Below are positions 11,524 through 23,589 of a stretch of DNA of 64,000 bases, one piece after another; position 1 is the first letter of the stretch; every line of letters starts with the position of its first letter. Origin of the DNA: Spirometra erinaceieuropaei (taxonomy: Eukaryota > Platyhelminthes > Cestoda > Diphyllobothriidea > Diphyllobothriidae); contig CACRXP010000020.1 in NCBI GenBank assembly GCA_902702965.1, positions 1,558,791 through 1,622,790 on the forward strand, read 5' to 3'. Position numbers and translations under genes: made by a program. A model generated the notes under the pieces. That model saw only the letters and a list, made by a program, of their open reading frames with translations, had not been told where the DNA came from and ran no database searches.

Positions 11524-14500
11524 CTACAGACGTACTGCGCCAATAACGAAGGCAAGCAGATTCACCTGAAAGTGTGAAAAGATGTCATCATTCAGCTGTG
11601 TGAAGTCTTCTCGGATTCATTTCATTTTAAACAATTCTCGAAGCAGCAAAACTCAAATATATTGGCTGTATTTGACGTAATGCTCCGTCGCAATCAAGAA
11701 ATTTCTTCCATACCCTCTGTAATAGTTTAGAAAACTAAACGGATCCTACGTGCTGGGTGTGTCCACATCAAAATAGGAAGGGCGTTTCTTGAAGGATAAG
11801 CTTTGAGTGTCAAAGATCTGTTAGGTTCTAAGAAGTCAGGTCCGACAAACGTACGCTTTCGATCATTCATCATCAGGCCCGTACAGTAATATGAGGGGGG
11901 GGGCGCAGAACAGCAAAAGTCAAACATGCCATAAATGTCAAAATGGGCGGAGGGTGTTCAGAGATCACTGGTCAGATTCTACTTCTGTCTGGGGCTCAAG
12001 GATGGCAAGGGGGGGGGGAGGAAGGTGTCTGGCGATTAGCTGCCCCTACTTCATCGCGACTTGGCGGGTTTGGACATATTTGCTGGATTAGTCTTTGACC
12101 AGGGGAGCCTTAGCGTCTGTACAAACGCTTTATGCGAGCACTAGGCTGGGTTGGCTAAACGTATGGCCACTGCCTCTACCGTTGCAAGCATTCGCTGATG
12201 CATGAACCTGGATCGTCTCGCCGACACTCTGGAATACTTAGTTGACGTCTACTCGGCGGCTGCTGTCAGTCAAGTGAGCCACAAATGCGCTGGAGATGGA
12301 CCTCTCTCCATCTTGATCTAACCAGGCAGGATGGTGCTCTCACATCCGCTTAGATAGTCGCCTAGTTGTCCCACCAATATAACCCGACCCAGGGGATCAA
12401 GTGAAGGTGTAGGTGCATATTGAAGACGTCTAAACAGCCAGTCTATCCTTACGTTCAAGGCGTAGGAGCAGAGTACTTGTGAAAACCAGTCTTATCTTAG
12501 CGGCTGTATACGTGAGCGCGATAGCAGCGTTTAAGGGACCGTGTAGGAATTCGCTCGCCATAGTCGAAATACCTATCTTAATTTACGGGGAGCAATGGGC
12601 GCTATTGAGAGAAGTATGAGCCAAAAATGAACTCCAATTACTTCTGGGAATGTAGTGAATAGCATACACTAACAGCAATGCCTTAACAGTTTTCCTCCTT
12701 CCCAACAAAGCGGCATTGGAATATTACCTGTGCAGTAAGGAATATGATTGGAAAGTGCGCGAAACCTAGCTTGTTCCAGTTGATGTAGTTTTTGATTTTT
12801 TCTTCACAACCAACGACCGGAGGTGACATGGCGTGTGCTATTGCGTCATTACACAACTTGGCAGGGTTTTTGTCCTTCACTGAACAGCAAGCCACTGGAA
12901 GGTTGGCCGGGTCTGTAGAAGAAAAGAGAGAAAACGGTAGACACTTCTGACAACCGAGTCTCAGACATTACTGCACCGAGTTCACTTCCTACCTGGAAAG
13001 TCAGCGTAGCCCTTCAGTCCACAGCAGTAATCTTGCGAAACCTAGGATTCAAAAAATTGAAAACTTAGTGAGCCACAAACCTGACAGGCAAGAAGACTTT
13101 GTTCGCATGGCGGGCGAACAATTCCGTACAGATTTGAATGCCCCGTCCAGAACTTTCAAATGCGGTCGCGAAGCCATAAGCAATCAGTGCGTGGGAGTGT
13201 TCCCACTGACGACACCAAAGACTAGAATGGCTGTTTCTGCCTGCTTCGTCGCTATCGCCTCCCCTCTGCGGAATGTGGGATCGTGAATAAAACGGTGCTT
13301 CATCATCAACTGACCCACGGTAGAGTATCAAGTCAGACGACGACAAATGAACCAGGCTTGAGCATTCCGGTCTCCGTATTTTCTTCTTCGCCAACATTCC
13401 AACAGTGCTCCTACGCGTAACTACGCTTAGACGTCAGCTACTGATTTGTTCACCAGCGTTAACCTATGATAATGCCTTCTCTTATCTGCTTGGATTCACC
13501 TCCAGGGAAATAAGACTATTTTATTTAACTGAAGATGACGACAATTTGACTTGGATGATTTTGTCTCTACTATCAGTTATCGCTACTAATTAAATAGTGA
13601 TTTTTAAAGAGTGACGTTTTCCAGGTGGTTGAAAATGCCCACATTCAAAAGCCGCCAATCTGGCGTGACTTAAATACCTCGGGACTGAACTGCACGATAA
13701 TTATTATTACATCCAGACCCAAGTGCTCGTTTTAAAAATGCAGTCGGTGTTTCGTGAGTTACGCCGCTTAGTGTATGCCCAGTATTCTGCGAAGTTAGCT
13801 AGCACTGGTGAACAACTGTCAAAGGGATTGCCAACAAGTTTCAAAAGTGTGGAGTTACGTACTGAAATCTGAAAGAGAAGTTACGGTGTGACACGTGACA
13901 GTTCAGTCGTCACGTGCGACGACTTTCACCGTGTGCTCCATCGCAGAGCGTGAATTGATTTTTTAGTGTAGGGGACTTTCGCAGCGCATGTCTCACACCC
14001 TCGCGCATCGGATTTCTATGGCTCGGATGTAGTGGCTGGTGGAGCCATCCCTATGACACACGGCGCGGAATCCGCAGAATGTGCCAGGCTTTCCGTGAAA
14101 ATCTAATGCTCAGTTTTTCACCGCATATTAATCATGCAGCCTACTCACATGGTGCTCCTGTTTACAAGTGATAAGGATAGATTTAACTAGACGTTCAATT
14201 CTTCCGGAAATTTCTTCATAGTGCAAATTAAGTCCTTTCAATACCTCCTTTGGAAAGTCATTATTATAACGAATTTTCATAGTGATAACGGACGATTCAG
14301 ACAGCCTTCCTGGTCTTCCAAATTTGTCAAAGGACCACACGCACACAGTGTCCAGAAATCACTTTTCCCGTTAGAGGCACTTTTAAAAGTTCTCTTTTGG
14401 TACTTTAAAATTTCAACGTGAGATGTACGTATATGGTCAGCTCGGAAAATTCCCAGCTCACATACCCAAACGAGATAATAGTACCCATGGTAGAACATGA

Positions 14501-14599
14501 GGAGAAGTTCGATGCACAGAAACAGGCAAAGACGAAACACACACGGAATGTCACTTACCGTCATCACCTCGTCCCAGATTCGGACAGCCGCCTGGCTCT
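11524..14599 (-). CDS. tetraspanin copy B, 3' half (exon 5 part to exon 8)
   Basis: Paralogue of copies A, C and D. Visible exons: 14559-14599 (start of exon 5 lost in the N gap), possible microexon 14149-14157, 12993-13041 (CCG exon), 12728-12912 and terminal exon 11524-11565. The terminal exon reads VNLLAFVIGAVRL then TAG, and completes TM4. The end of exon 7 differs most from the other copies (INWNKLGFAHFPIIFLTAQ), so TM4 is diverging. Its donor is GTAATA. Exons 1-4 are missing because sequence from the 3' side of copy C follows directly after the 58-N gap. Expression of an intact protein cannot be judged from this assembly. Confidence 0.82.
13065..13397 (-). other. conserved intronic ORF, copy B
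   Basis: Open in full in tetraspanin B intron 5 with several amino-acid changes relative to copy D (for example SLWCRQWEHS). Function unknown. Confidence 0.22.
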
Positions 14600-14657
14600 N
14601 NNNNNNNNNNNNNNNNNNNNNNNNNNNNNNNNNNNNNNNNNNNNNNNNNNNNNNNNN
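14600..14657. other. assembly gap (58 N)
   Basis: The left side is exon 5 of tetraspanin B and the right side is sequence downstream of a tetraspanin 3' end. At least exons 1-4 of B and exon 8 of C are missing, so the true distance is probably kilobases. Confidence 0.97.
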
Positions 14658-15625
14658 TCCACATTAATATAGGAAGGGCGTTTCTTGAAGGACAAGCTTT
14701 GAGTGTCAAAGATCTGTTAGGTTCTAAGAAGTCAGGTCCGACAAACGTACGCTTTCAATCATTCATCATCAGGCCCGTACAGTAATATGAGGGGGGGGGC
14801 GCAGAACAGCAAAAGTCAAACATGCCATAAATGTCAAAATGGGCGGAGGGTGTTCAGAGATCACTGGTCAGATTCTACTTCTGTCTGGGGCTCAAGGATG
14901 GGCAAGGGGGGGGGGAGGAAGGTGTCTGGCGATTAGCTGCCCCTACTTCATCGCGACTTGGCGGGTTTGGACATATTTGCTGGATTAGTCTTTGACCAGG
15001 GGAGCCTTAGCGTCTGTACAAACGTTTTATGCGAGCACTAGGCTGGGTTGGCTTGACGTATGGCCACTGCCTCTACCGTTGCAAGCATTCGCTGATGCAT
15101 GAACCTGGATCGTCTCGCCGAAACTCTGGAATACTTAGTTGACGTCTACTCGGCGGCTGCTGTCAGTCAAGTGAGCCACAATTGCGCTAGAGATGGACCT
15201 CTCTCCATCTTGATCTAACCAGGCAGGATGGTGCTCTCACATCCGCTTAGATAGTCGCCTAGTTGTCCCATCAATATAACCCGACCCAGAGGATCAAGTG
15301 AAGGTGTAGGTGCATATTGAAGAGGTATAAAAGGTAAGTCTATCCTTACGTTCAAGGCAAAGAGGGGGAAGTGCTTGTGAAAACCAATCTTATCTTAGCG
15401 GCTGTGTACGTGGGCGCGATAGCAGCGTTCAAGGGACCATGTAGGAATTCGCTCGCCATAGTCGAAATACCTATTTTAATTTACGGGGACCAATGGCCGC
15501 TATTAAGAGAATGATGGGCCAGAAATGAACTCCAATTACTTCTGGGAATGTAGTGAATAGCATACACTAACAGCAATGCCTTAACAGTTTTCCCCCTTCT
15601 CAACAAAGCAGCATTGGAATCGTAC

Positions 15626-18600
15626 CTGTGGAATAATCAACATGATTGGAAAAAACGCGAAACTTGGCTTGCTCATGTTGATGTTATTGATGATTTTTCC
15701 CTCACAACCAGGGACCGGAGGTGACATGGCGTGTGCTATTGCGTCATTACACAACTTGGCAGGGTTTTTGTCCTTCACTGAACAGCACGCCACTGGAAGG
15801 TTGGCCGGGTCTGTACAAGAAAGGAGAGAAAACAGTAGACACTTCTGACAACCGAGTCTCAGACATTACTGCACCGAGTTCACTTCCTACCTGGAAAGTC
15901 AGTGTAGCCCTTCAGTCCACAGCAGTAATCTTGCGAAACCTAGGATTCAAAAAAATGAAAACTTAGTGAGTCACAAACCTGGCAGGCAAGGAGACTTTGT
16001 TTAAATGGTGCGCGAACAATTCCGTACAGTGTTGAATGCCCCGTCCAGAACTTTCAAATGCGGTCGCGTAGCCATAAGCAATCAGTGCGTGGAAGTGTTT
16101 CCATGGACGACACGAAAGACTAGAATGGCTGTTTCTGACTGCTTCGTCGCTATCGCCTCCCCTCTGCGGAACGTGGGATCGTGAATAAAACGGTGCTTCA
16201 TCATCAACTGACCCAAGATAGAATTTCAAGTCAGACGACGACAAATGAACCAGGCGTGAGCATTCCGGTCTCCGTACTTTCTTCTTCGCCAACATTCCCA
16301 CAGTGCTCCTACGCATAACTACGTTTAGATGTCAGCTACTGATTTGTCCACCAACGGTAATCTATGATAATGTTTTCCCTTATCTTGAAGCTTGAAGCAG
16401 TATTTCCCCGGAATGAATTTAAAGCAAGCAAGGACAGCAGGATTTAATAGTACCAGAAAATGTCGCGACGGCTTCTCAACTGCAGCCTGCCTGAATTCAC
16501 TTCCAGGGAATCAAGACTGTTTTATTTAACTGAAGATGACGACAATTTGACTTGGATGATTTTGTCTCTACTATCAGTTATCGCTACTAATTAAATAGCC
16601 ATTTTTAAAGAGTGAGGTTTTCCAGGTGGTTGAAAATACGCACATTCAAAAGTCGCCATCCTGGCGTGACTTAAATATCTCGGGACTGAACTGCATGATA
16701 ATTATTATTACAGCCAGACCTAAGTGCTCGTTTTAAAAATCCAGTCGGCGTTTCGTGAGATACGCCGCTTAGTGTACACCCAACATTCTGCGAAGTTAGC
16801 TAGAACTGGTGAACAACTGTCAAAGGGATTGCCAACAAGCGCCGAAAGTGGGGAGTTACGTACTGAAATCTTGAAGATAAGTTACAGCGAGACACGTGAC
16901 AGTTCAGTCGTCACGTGCGACGACTTTCACCGTGTGCTCCATCGCAGAGCGTGAATTGATTTTTTAGTGTAGGGGACTTTCGCAGCGCATGTCTCACACC
17001 CTCACGCAGCGGATTTCTATGGCAAAACAGGGTCTAGACGACCGGAGGTGGGCTCGGATGCAGTGGCTGATGGAGCCATTCCTATAGCACACGGCGCGGA
17101 ATCCGCAGAATGTGGCAGGCTTTCATGAGGACTGCTGGCAACTCACCTGCCTGAGTGTCATAAGGGTCAATTCAAGAAGGATACATTAACCCTGGTTCTC
17201 AGTAACGTAGAAAGGATTGTTGAAATGGAGGGTTGACATTAGTGCGGACGCCGACTGAACAACTTACCCGACTACTGTCAGTCTCACAAGCCACACAGCT
17301 CCAATGGTGAGTTTTTCAGTGAATATTAATCATGCAACCTACTCACATGGTGTTCCTGTTAACAAGTGATAAGGATAGATTTAACTAGACGTTAAAATCT
17401 TCCGGAAATTTATTCAAAGTGCAAATCAAGTCCTTTCAATACCTTCTTTGGAAAGTCATTATTATAACGAATTTTCATAATGAAAACGGACAAGACAGAC
17501 AGCCTTCCTGGTCTTTCAAATTGATCACAGGACCACACGCACACAGTGTCCAGAAGTCAATTTTCCTGTTAGAAGCACTCTCTAAAAATTCTTTTTTAGT
17601 ACTTTAAAATTTCAAAGTGAGATGTACGTATATGGTCAGCTCGGCAAATACCCAGCTTACATATACAAACGAGATAACAGTGCATATGGCAGAACATGAG
17701 GAGAAGTTCGATGCACAGAAACAGGCAAAGACGAAACACACACGGAATGTCACTTACCGTCATCACCTTGTCCCAGATTCGGACAGCCCTTTGACTCTCC
17801 TCATCACCGGTCATATTATACAGCTGTAGACGTCCCTTCATATAGGAGACTGTAGACTGCGATAGCTGTTCAAAGAGCGAAAAGGGTAGGGTTCTCTGCA
17901 TAATTCTGTTCAATGGATTTAGTCGTCTCCTGTCGGGAAACAGAGTCGGTTTATGCACTCACCAAGTTAGGTTCCCCCAGTACATAAGCGGTGGCCACAA
18001 TCTGTGCAGCGACCAGAACTCCAAGCAGAATGGCGTACTTGGAAGAGGAAAAAGTGAAAGAAACACAAGCTTTACTACTCTGCATGAGGGGCCACGATTC
18101 CCTACAGCTCGACTGCTTTTAAGAAAACTACTTACTATTCGCAACTTTTTCCTCGAACCTTTGCAAGAAAGGATGAGTCCAGCGAGATAGACGATCGAAA
18201 GGACAATACCAACGGCGAGTACAGCGGCTGCAATGAATTAGGAGAGTTATTTTTGCTCACAAAAGGGAATATGGCTTGCAAACTGCGAGCGAATTCGTAG
18301 ACTTACGGGCAGCCTTCACGATGAGGCTCATAGTAAGTTCTACGCTGAGTCCATAGCTACTTGGAATAAAGGCTGCCAGGAAAAACGACATGATTTGGGC
18401 TGTTACGTAGGTCATTTGGTAACCACCGATGAATACCAGACCAACGGACTGATTCTAAAGAAAAGGCAATGACATGGGTGCTGAGATCTGGCGGAGACAC
18501 TGGCATGCCCGACACAAGTGACTTATTCACATTTCTTTCAAAATACGCACACACGCGCACCAACTTACCATCAGGTACACATGCATGATTATGATGAGAA

Positions 18601-18631
18601 CTCGTAAACATTTGTTTATCTCGGCGGTCAT
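15626..18631 (-). CDS. tetraspanin copy C, exons 1-7 (last exon missing at gap)
   Basis: Exons: 18569-18631, 18307-18454, 18136-18227, 17963-18037, 17758-17895, possible microexon 17347-17355, 15891-15939 and 15626-15810. Lengths (63, 148, 92, 75, 138, 49, 185) equal those of copies A and D. It starts MTAEINKCLR. Exon 5 is the most changed part (RTLPFSLFEQLSQSTVSYMK), giving a divergent large loop between TM3 and the CCG motif, the region that varies most among tetraspanins. CCG, the second CC pair and GCEGK are kept. The terminal exon would fall in or beyond the N gap at 14600-14657. No coding damage seen. Confidence 0.87.
15963..16316 (-). other. conserved intronic ORF, copy C
   Basis: Open in copy C and slightly longer at its 5' end (MRRSTVG before MLAKKK). 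Same position relative to the CCG exon. Function unknown. Confidence 0.22.
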
Positions 18632-19070
18632 TGCAGACTAGGCGACGGACACAAGTACTTTTTCTAAAACGGAACGTTGAAGACCTTTTAAAAGAATATA
18701 AATTTCAGTCAGAGTCTGAAGACAGGTTTGCTTCCATACAAGGTACACTGTAGCTGGTCTGCAGAAAGAGCTTGGAGAGTAGAAGGCAGTCTGTGCACGA
18801 TATTATCGAGCCGCACTATTTGCGCCCTTCTCATGATTTCATTGTGCGCGTCGGCTTCGTCCTTCCTCTAAGTTATCCCTAGGAATCAGGTTTGTTGTAA
18901 AGCGGCGCTCACCGATCGTTCTTACGGAACTCACTCGTCCCATTGTGCCTTACGGGCTCTCTCTCCCTCTCTCGAGCCCAGCCAGCAGCCGTGCTGGAGT
19001 GGGCATTTCTGGCTTATTAGTCGTCGTCAGTCAATCATACCCAGGTGTTCTACACTTCGGGGTTGGGTAT

Positions 19071-19115
19071 GACTGGCTGAAGACGGCCAATAAGCCTGAA
19101 ATGGCCATTTCAGTC
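19071..19115 (+). ncRNA. hammerhead ribozyme body, old copy (unit C)
   Basis: GACTGG pairs with TCAGTC (one G-U), the core is CTGAAGA and GAAA, and helix III is A-T, T-A with loop GGCC. Equivalent to 3979-4023 in unit A. A damaged reverse body lies at about 19003-19045. Confidence 0.58.
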
Positions 19116-20589
19116 TCCCTTTTCTTTGTCCGCAATAGCAATCAGGTTTGTAGTGTCCCTACTTCGAGCGCATGTCGCAACGCTGGCCTCTCGCGAGTGT
19201 CTGCACGTGCACACCAGGGCTGTCTGACATTCGTCCACTTGACTCTCCAACTGGCCAATCAGATTCAAGGCCGACTCAAACGTGTCCCGGCTCAAGACGC
19301 TCTGACGCATTCCCACACACACAGACGTGGAACGCCGGTCACCCGGGGCCGGACCTGCCTTTGTCCGGTTGCCAACTCTCTCCAACCCATCCTCTCCTTG
19401 TTCTGTACCGAATAAAGCATCCTCCCAACTGACGTCCACCTTCTCTTTCCACTAGGGACCAGGCAAGTTATCCCGTCTCCTAGGCTATTTAACGAACTAA
19501 GGGTGCGCTCCCCGAGACGGGAGTGAGTGGTGCTACGAGAAGCATCGCGGTGATGCCCAGATGTAGTCCACACTCTTCAGTCGATTGATCACGTAAAGTA
19601 CGTTAGATGAGCCCCAATGCTGCGGTCCCTTAAAACACTCCACCAGGTTATATTATAAACCCCTGAAGACGAACTCAGCATCAAACGAGGTTCTGCATAG
19701 TCTGTATAAATGAGCAACAACCACAATATGAAACCGTTCTAATGTCACACTCCAACAAGCATAAAAGTCTTAATGCTAAAATGCGGCAGAAGAGCATTCT
19801 TTGCAAGAAATTATGCTTCCTCATCAGACAAACCGCTTTGTTTGGCTGAGGCCTCAGGAGAGCTGTTGAATTCCACAAAGACAAACTAAGCGTAAAACCT
19901 TCAGAGTCGGATACTACTTACATGCAACTCTTGACCAATAAGGCAGCACTGTCAGAAACCAAATGCAACAAGACTTTGAGCAATAAAATATACATATCAT
20001 GGATTAAAATGCTTACCAGAACAGAAAAGTGTATGAGGTTGGTGTAACGAAAGACCCACTGGCGGAACCCCGTATAAAAGCAGATCTGAGGCTGGGTGTG
20101 ACCTCTCAAATTCGATCCGGGCTGTGAACGCTCGAGGTTAGAGATAATTGCACCAACTCACACGTCTGAGTGGGTGGTAGCGTTAAAATAGCCACAAACT
20201 GCGATAGAGCGCTATCAACTCCAGCAATCCAGCAAACGCGTCCTTGCAGGAACTCTAAGGCTGCTATCATTTAAGTCAGTGCTGTGTTGGAACTCATGCA
20301 ATAGGAAGCAGAACGCCTTGAACTGCTTGCCTAAGTAAGGTGAGAATTGTGATGAATTTCACTGTTCGAAACGACTCCCTATCAAGTCTAGATGGGTTAT
20401 ATTTCTTCCGAAATAGATGCTACTTGATGCATCACAACAAATGGTATTGTGTCAATAATCCATTAATTACACCTTTCGGCGGGGCTGGCTTATGTGGCCC
20501 CCCTTAACAGAACATTGGAGTAGGGAAGCAACCAACCAAGTAATAAAAGGGGACGTGTGTATAATTCCGGAAGGAGCAAAATATTTCCG

Positions 20590-20800
20590 TGCCCCAACCC
20601 CAACAATAACCCTAAGATAAAAACTAAACCATTGCCCGCATCTCGACCCTAACCCTAAACCTTAAATATGCGGTTAGCACCAACCCCTACTCTAACCCAA
20701 AACTTGCTACTGAGTTACCTTACCGCTGACTTTAAATCTGGCCTTAAACATAACCCTTAACCTAACTCTAATCTTGACTTTAAACCTAGCCCTAAATTCA
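20590..20800. repeat. degenerate telomere-like tract, unit C
   Basis: Same tract as at 5935-6160, at the same place in unit C, with small changes. Confidence 0.52.
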
Positions 20801-20929
20801 CTGGAAATTGGCTTAATGCCACCCGTCTTGCAGGCGGTTCCTGTTCAGAGCGCTCTCCACGGAACCGAACGAATGACAATCAGACTGGCAGTTTGGTGAG
20901 AAACAGCTTCATTCTCCGGTGGTGGTGGA

Positions 20930-20947
20930 GGTCGCGATATCGCGACC
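20930..20947. other. 18-bp perfect palindrome
   Basis: GGTCGCGATATCGCGACC within CG-rich sequence near the broken right edge of unit C. Half of it is also present near 40347 in unit D. No function is claimed. Confidence 0.6.
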
Positions 20948-21139
20948 ACCTTCCTGACCGCACAGGGAAACATAGGCTTTTTGCGATGCTGCTACCGCAT
21001 GAGTCCGACGCCATCTTTGCCCCTAAAACGGTCCACACAGTAAATGCGTGAGACGGGGGTCACAGAGAATTGTTGTAGGTGTTATCAGGAATGCACACCC
21101 ATGACAAATGCAAACATTCGGGGTGCGGTGACAGGCCCA

Positions 21140-21470
21140 GTTGCCGGCTCAACTCGCGCACACTGGGATCCCTGGCGCCCATCATTGTTGTTCGTTAAAA
21201 TCCTGGTCAGGTGTTTGTTGTGAACCCGAGGGTGTGTTTGCACGCTTAGACGCGGGTCTGTGCCGTGTCAGACACCTGGCCCAGGTGGGGGAAGAGATAG
21301 TCCGACATATGAAATGCAAATTTGCTACCATAATAAACGAATTCACGCACAAGTCACCTTTCCTGCATTCACCATGCTTTGAGGCACTCGGTAGACGTCA
21401 TCGGTCAGGATGGTCGAATTGTCGGACACTGCGCAGCCCCCTCCCCAAACGGGCGGCATCGTCCCTGCCT
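21140..21470 (+). repeat. repeat Y, diverged copy
   Basis: Related to 23085-23420 (order of CGCGCACACTGGGA, GTGTG, CACCTTTC-like blocks). Followed by unassigned sequence to 21890, including a 12-G run and a short (ACG)n at about 21901-21924. Confidence 0.45.
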
Positions 21471-22113
21471 CAAACCACGTTCACTCATGGCGCGGAATAG
21501 CCAGACTGCACAGAGGCTGTCGGGAGTAGTGTGGTCGACGAGGCAAAGATTCCCAATCATAAATCAGGAAAGACGGAGTGAGTTGGACAACCTTTACTGT
21601 TTTGGAAGTGCGTACACAAAGACGCCGCGAGCGCGCTCTCCAGGCAAGTTGTTGTCTGTGCCCGCCTTCCAGGTGTGAGACCCAGAGCGTCTGTGCGCCT
21701 TTCGATGTCTCCGCGTCCGCCAGCCAATCAGGGGGGGGGGGGGACAGCGTTGATTGGCCTGGAGCACTCGCGAGGCTAGTGACAAGCCCCACGCGTCCTA
21801 GCAGCGTATCGACAAGGAGTGTGAGGTGGACAGAATGGCAGCATGACAAAGGCGGAGGGCTGCGCTCCTAAATATCGCCAAATGTGTGCGTTGCACAGTT
21901 ACGACGACGACGACGACGACGACCCATGCCAGGCCTGCTATTTCATTCAGTTCAACTTTAAGTCTACGGACTGATTTAGACAAGCCACCGATTCCCGGAC
22001 GACGGACGACGCGTGATCTTCGAACGTCCCTGTCGCGAAGCCAGAGTTTATCAGGCCCAGGTCGTGCGAGGTACGCGCAGAAGGGTTATGTGGCACTGCG
22101 GACATGTCGGTTT

Positions 22114-23004
22114 TCAATCTTCGAGACTCTGACTCTGCGCTGGGATGCCAACGGGATTGTCCTGAAATCGTTGGGCTACGCAGTCGATTGCCATATCGTG
22201 CGGTATAGAAGAAAATAAGGCAACGACGTCAAAAGACAGGAGACATTCATCAGTGCTTACATTGATGTCTTCGATTCGGTTGAAGAATTCGCGTGAGCTC
22301 TTAATGATGTAGCGAGATCCGTGATTTAGCGGCTTCAGATGCTTGTTCAACCACTTGGCTAAATTGCAAATAGGGGATCTGATGAGCGGTACTATAATCC
22401 CCAGTGGGGCACCAATTTTGTGAACCTTTGGAAGACCGTACGCGTGTGCGATATGGGGATCACTGAGGGTCATAAACTTTGAGTCATCTGAACCTATGAC
22501 TTTCAGACGAGCAAGCTCATTAACCGTTTTCTTGATGGCTGCGGCTTGCTTTTTCGTTGGGTCTTCGGCGAGAATGGTACAAGAATCCGTGTCACTGAAG
22601 ATTATATTCGCCTTGTTGACGTATTCAGTTTTGTCCGTGATGACGGTAGCGCCACATTTGTCGGCGGGAACAACAACAATACTGTGGTCCGATTTCAGTG
22701 ATCCCAATCCTTGCGCTTCGTCAGCCGGTAAAGTTTGCTGGTGTCTTCTGTGCAGGAGGATACCAGTGGCGCAACTGCGTATGTCAGCGCGCTTGTCTTC
22801 AGGTAGGACAGAGGTAGGTAGAATGGATTCGAGACCAGCTAGAAAGTTGGTAGGTGTAACAGCTGTAGGATTAAATCCTATTACCTTAGACAGGAGATTG
22901 ATTTCAGCATTTGCGATAACTGCTTGGGATGTGACACGTGGAACGGGCCACGTGGTAGATGCACTGGGCCAACTCGGGGGCCATATCGGATTCTGGCAGG
23001 CGTT
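22114..23004 (-). mobile_element. Penelope-like reverse transcriptase, N-terminal part
   Basis: The frame is open for about 297 codons. Recognisable PLE reverse transcriptase blocks are IVVVPADKCGATVI, YGLPKVHKIGAPL and FDVVALFSSIP. The last contains the first catalytic Asp of the palm. The frame then runs into unrelated sequence at about 22115 and stops, so the YxDD block, thumb and GIY-YIG nuclease are missing. The upstream limit is a TAA near 23005. Different subfamily from PLE2. Confidence 0.85.
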
Positions 23005-23009
23005 AACGA

Positions 23010-23420
23010 ATTAGCGCACCATAATTAATGTCAACGTTTCGGAGGTGAAACGGCGGACTCGCTCACCGGCGGACGTCGCGCACACTGGGACCCCTGATGC
23101 CCTCTCCTCCCATTGATATTGTTGGTCAAAAATCCGGTCATTTGGTATGTGGACCAGGGTGTGTGGAGTGGAGCGCCAAGGCACGGGTCCAGACGTGCGT
23201 ACCACCTGCGCCCTCCCGCGCCTCCGGTCCTCTTAACTCTGGCTTGACACCGGGTCCAGAAGGGCGAGGAGGAGAGAGCACGGTAGATGCTGCACAAGTC
23301 TACTATCACTATAAATTAATTCGCGCAGATGTCACTGTCCCTGAACCCACATTGCTGTCGAACACACGGCGGCCATAGTCGAAATCGATGGTCGAACTGT
23401 CGGAATGTAGGGCTCCCGCT
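23010..23420 (+). repeat. repeat Y, best copy
   Basis: Closely matches 34090-34390 in reverse and, more weakly, 21140-21470, 58070-58250 and 63430-63580. In two places (34.4 kb and 57.9 kb) it directly follows the 3' end of a PLE in the same direction, so it may be PLE 3' sequence or a preferred neighbour. Confidence 0.55.
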
Positions 23421-23589
23421 ACTGGTGTACAGCTGAAGATTCGTGCCCTGTCTGCTTTGAGTGTGAGACCCGAAGTGAGGTGACACTCGAGTCGATACAG
23501 CCGGAATCCGACTTAGTCTACGTTACTACATAAATTCATGTTTACTGCTGGAAGTTCCATACGACGCTTAATCAAGCTGATGCCTACAT

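Larger units (their letters stand above)
14658..20850. repeat. segmental duplication unit C
   Basis: The first bases (from 14658) match 11761 onward, and the unit then follows unit A through tetraspanin C to the telomere-like tract. At about 20845 it departs from A and jumps to sequence found at 40385-40440 in D, so it carries an internal deletion relative to D. Confidence 0.82.
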
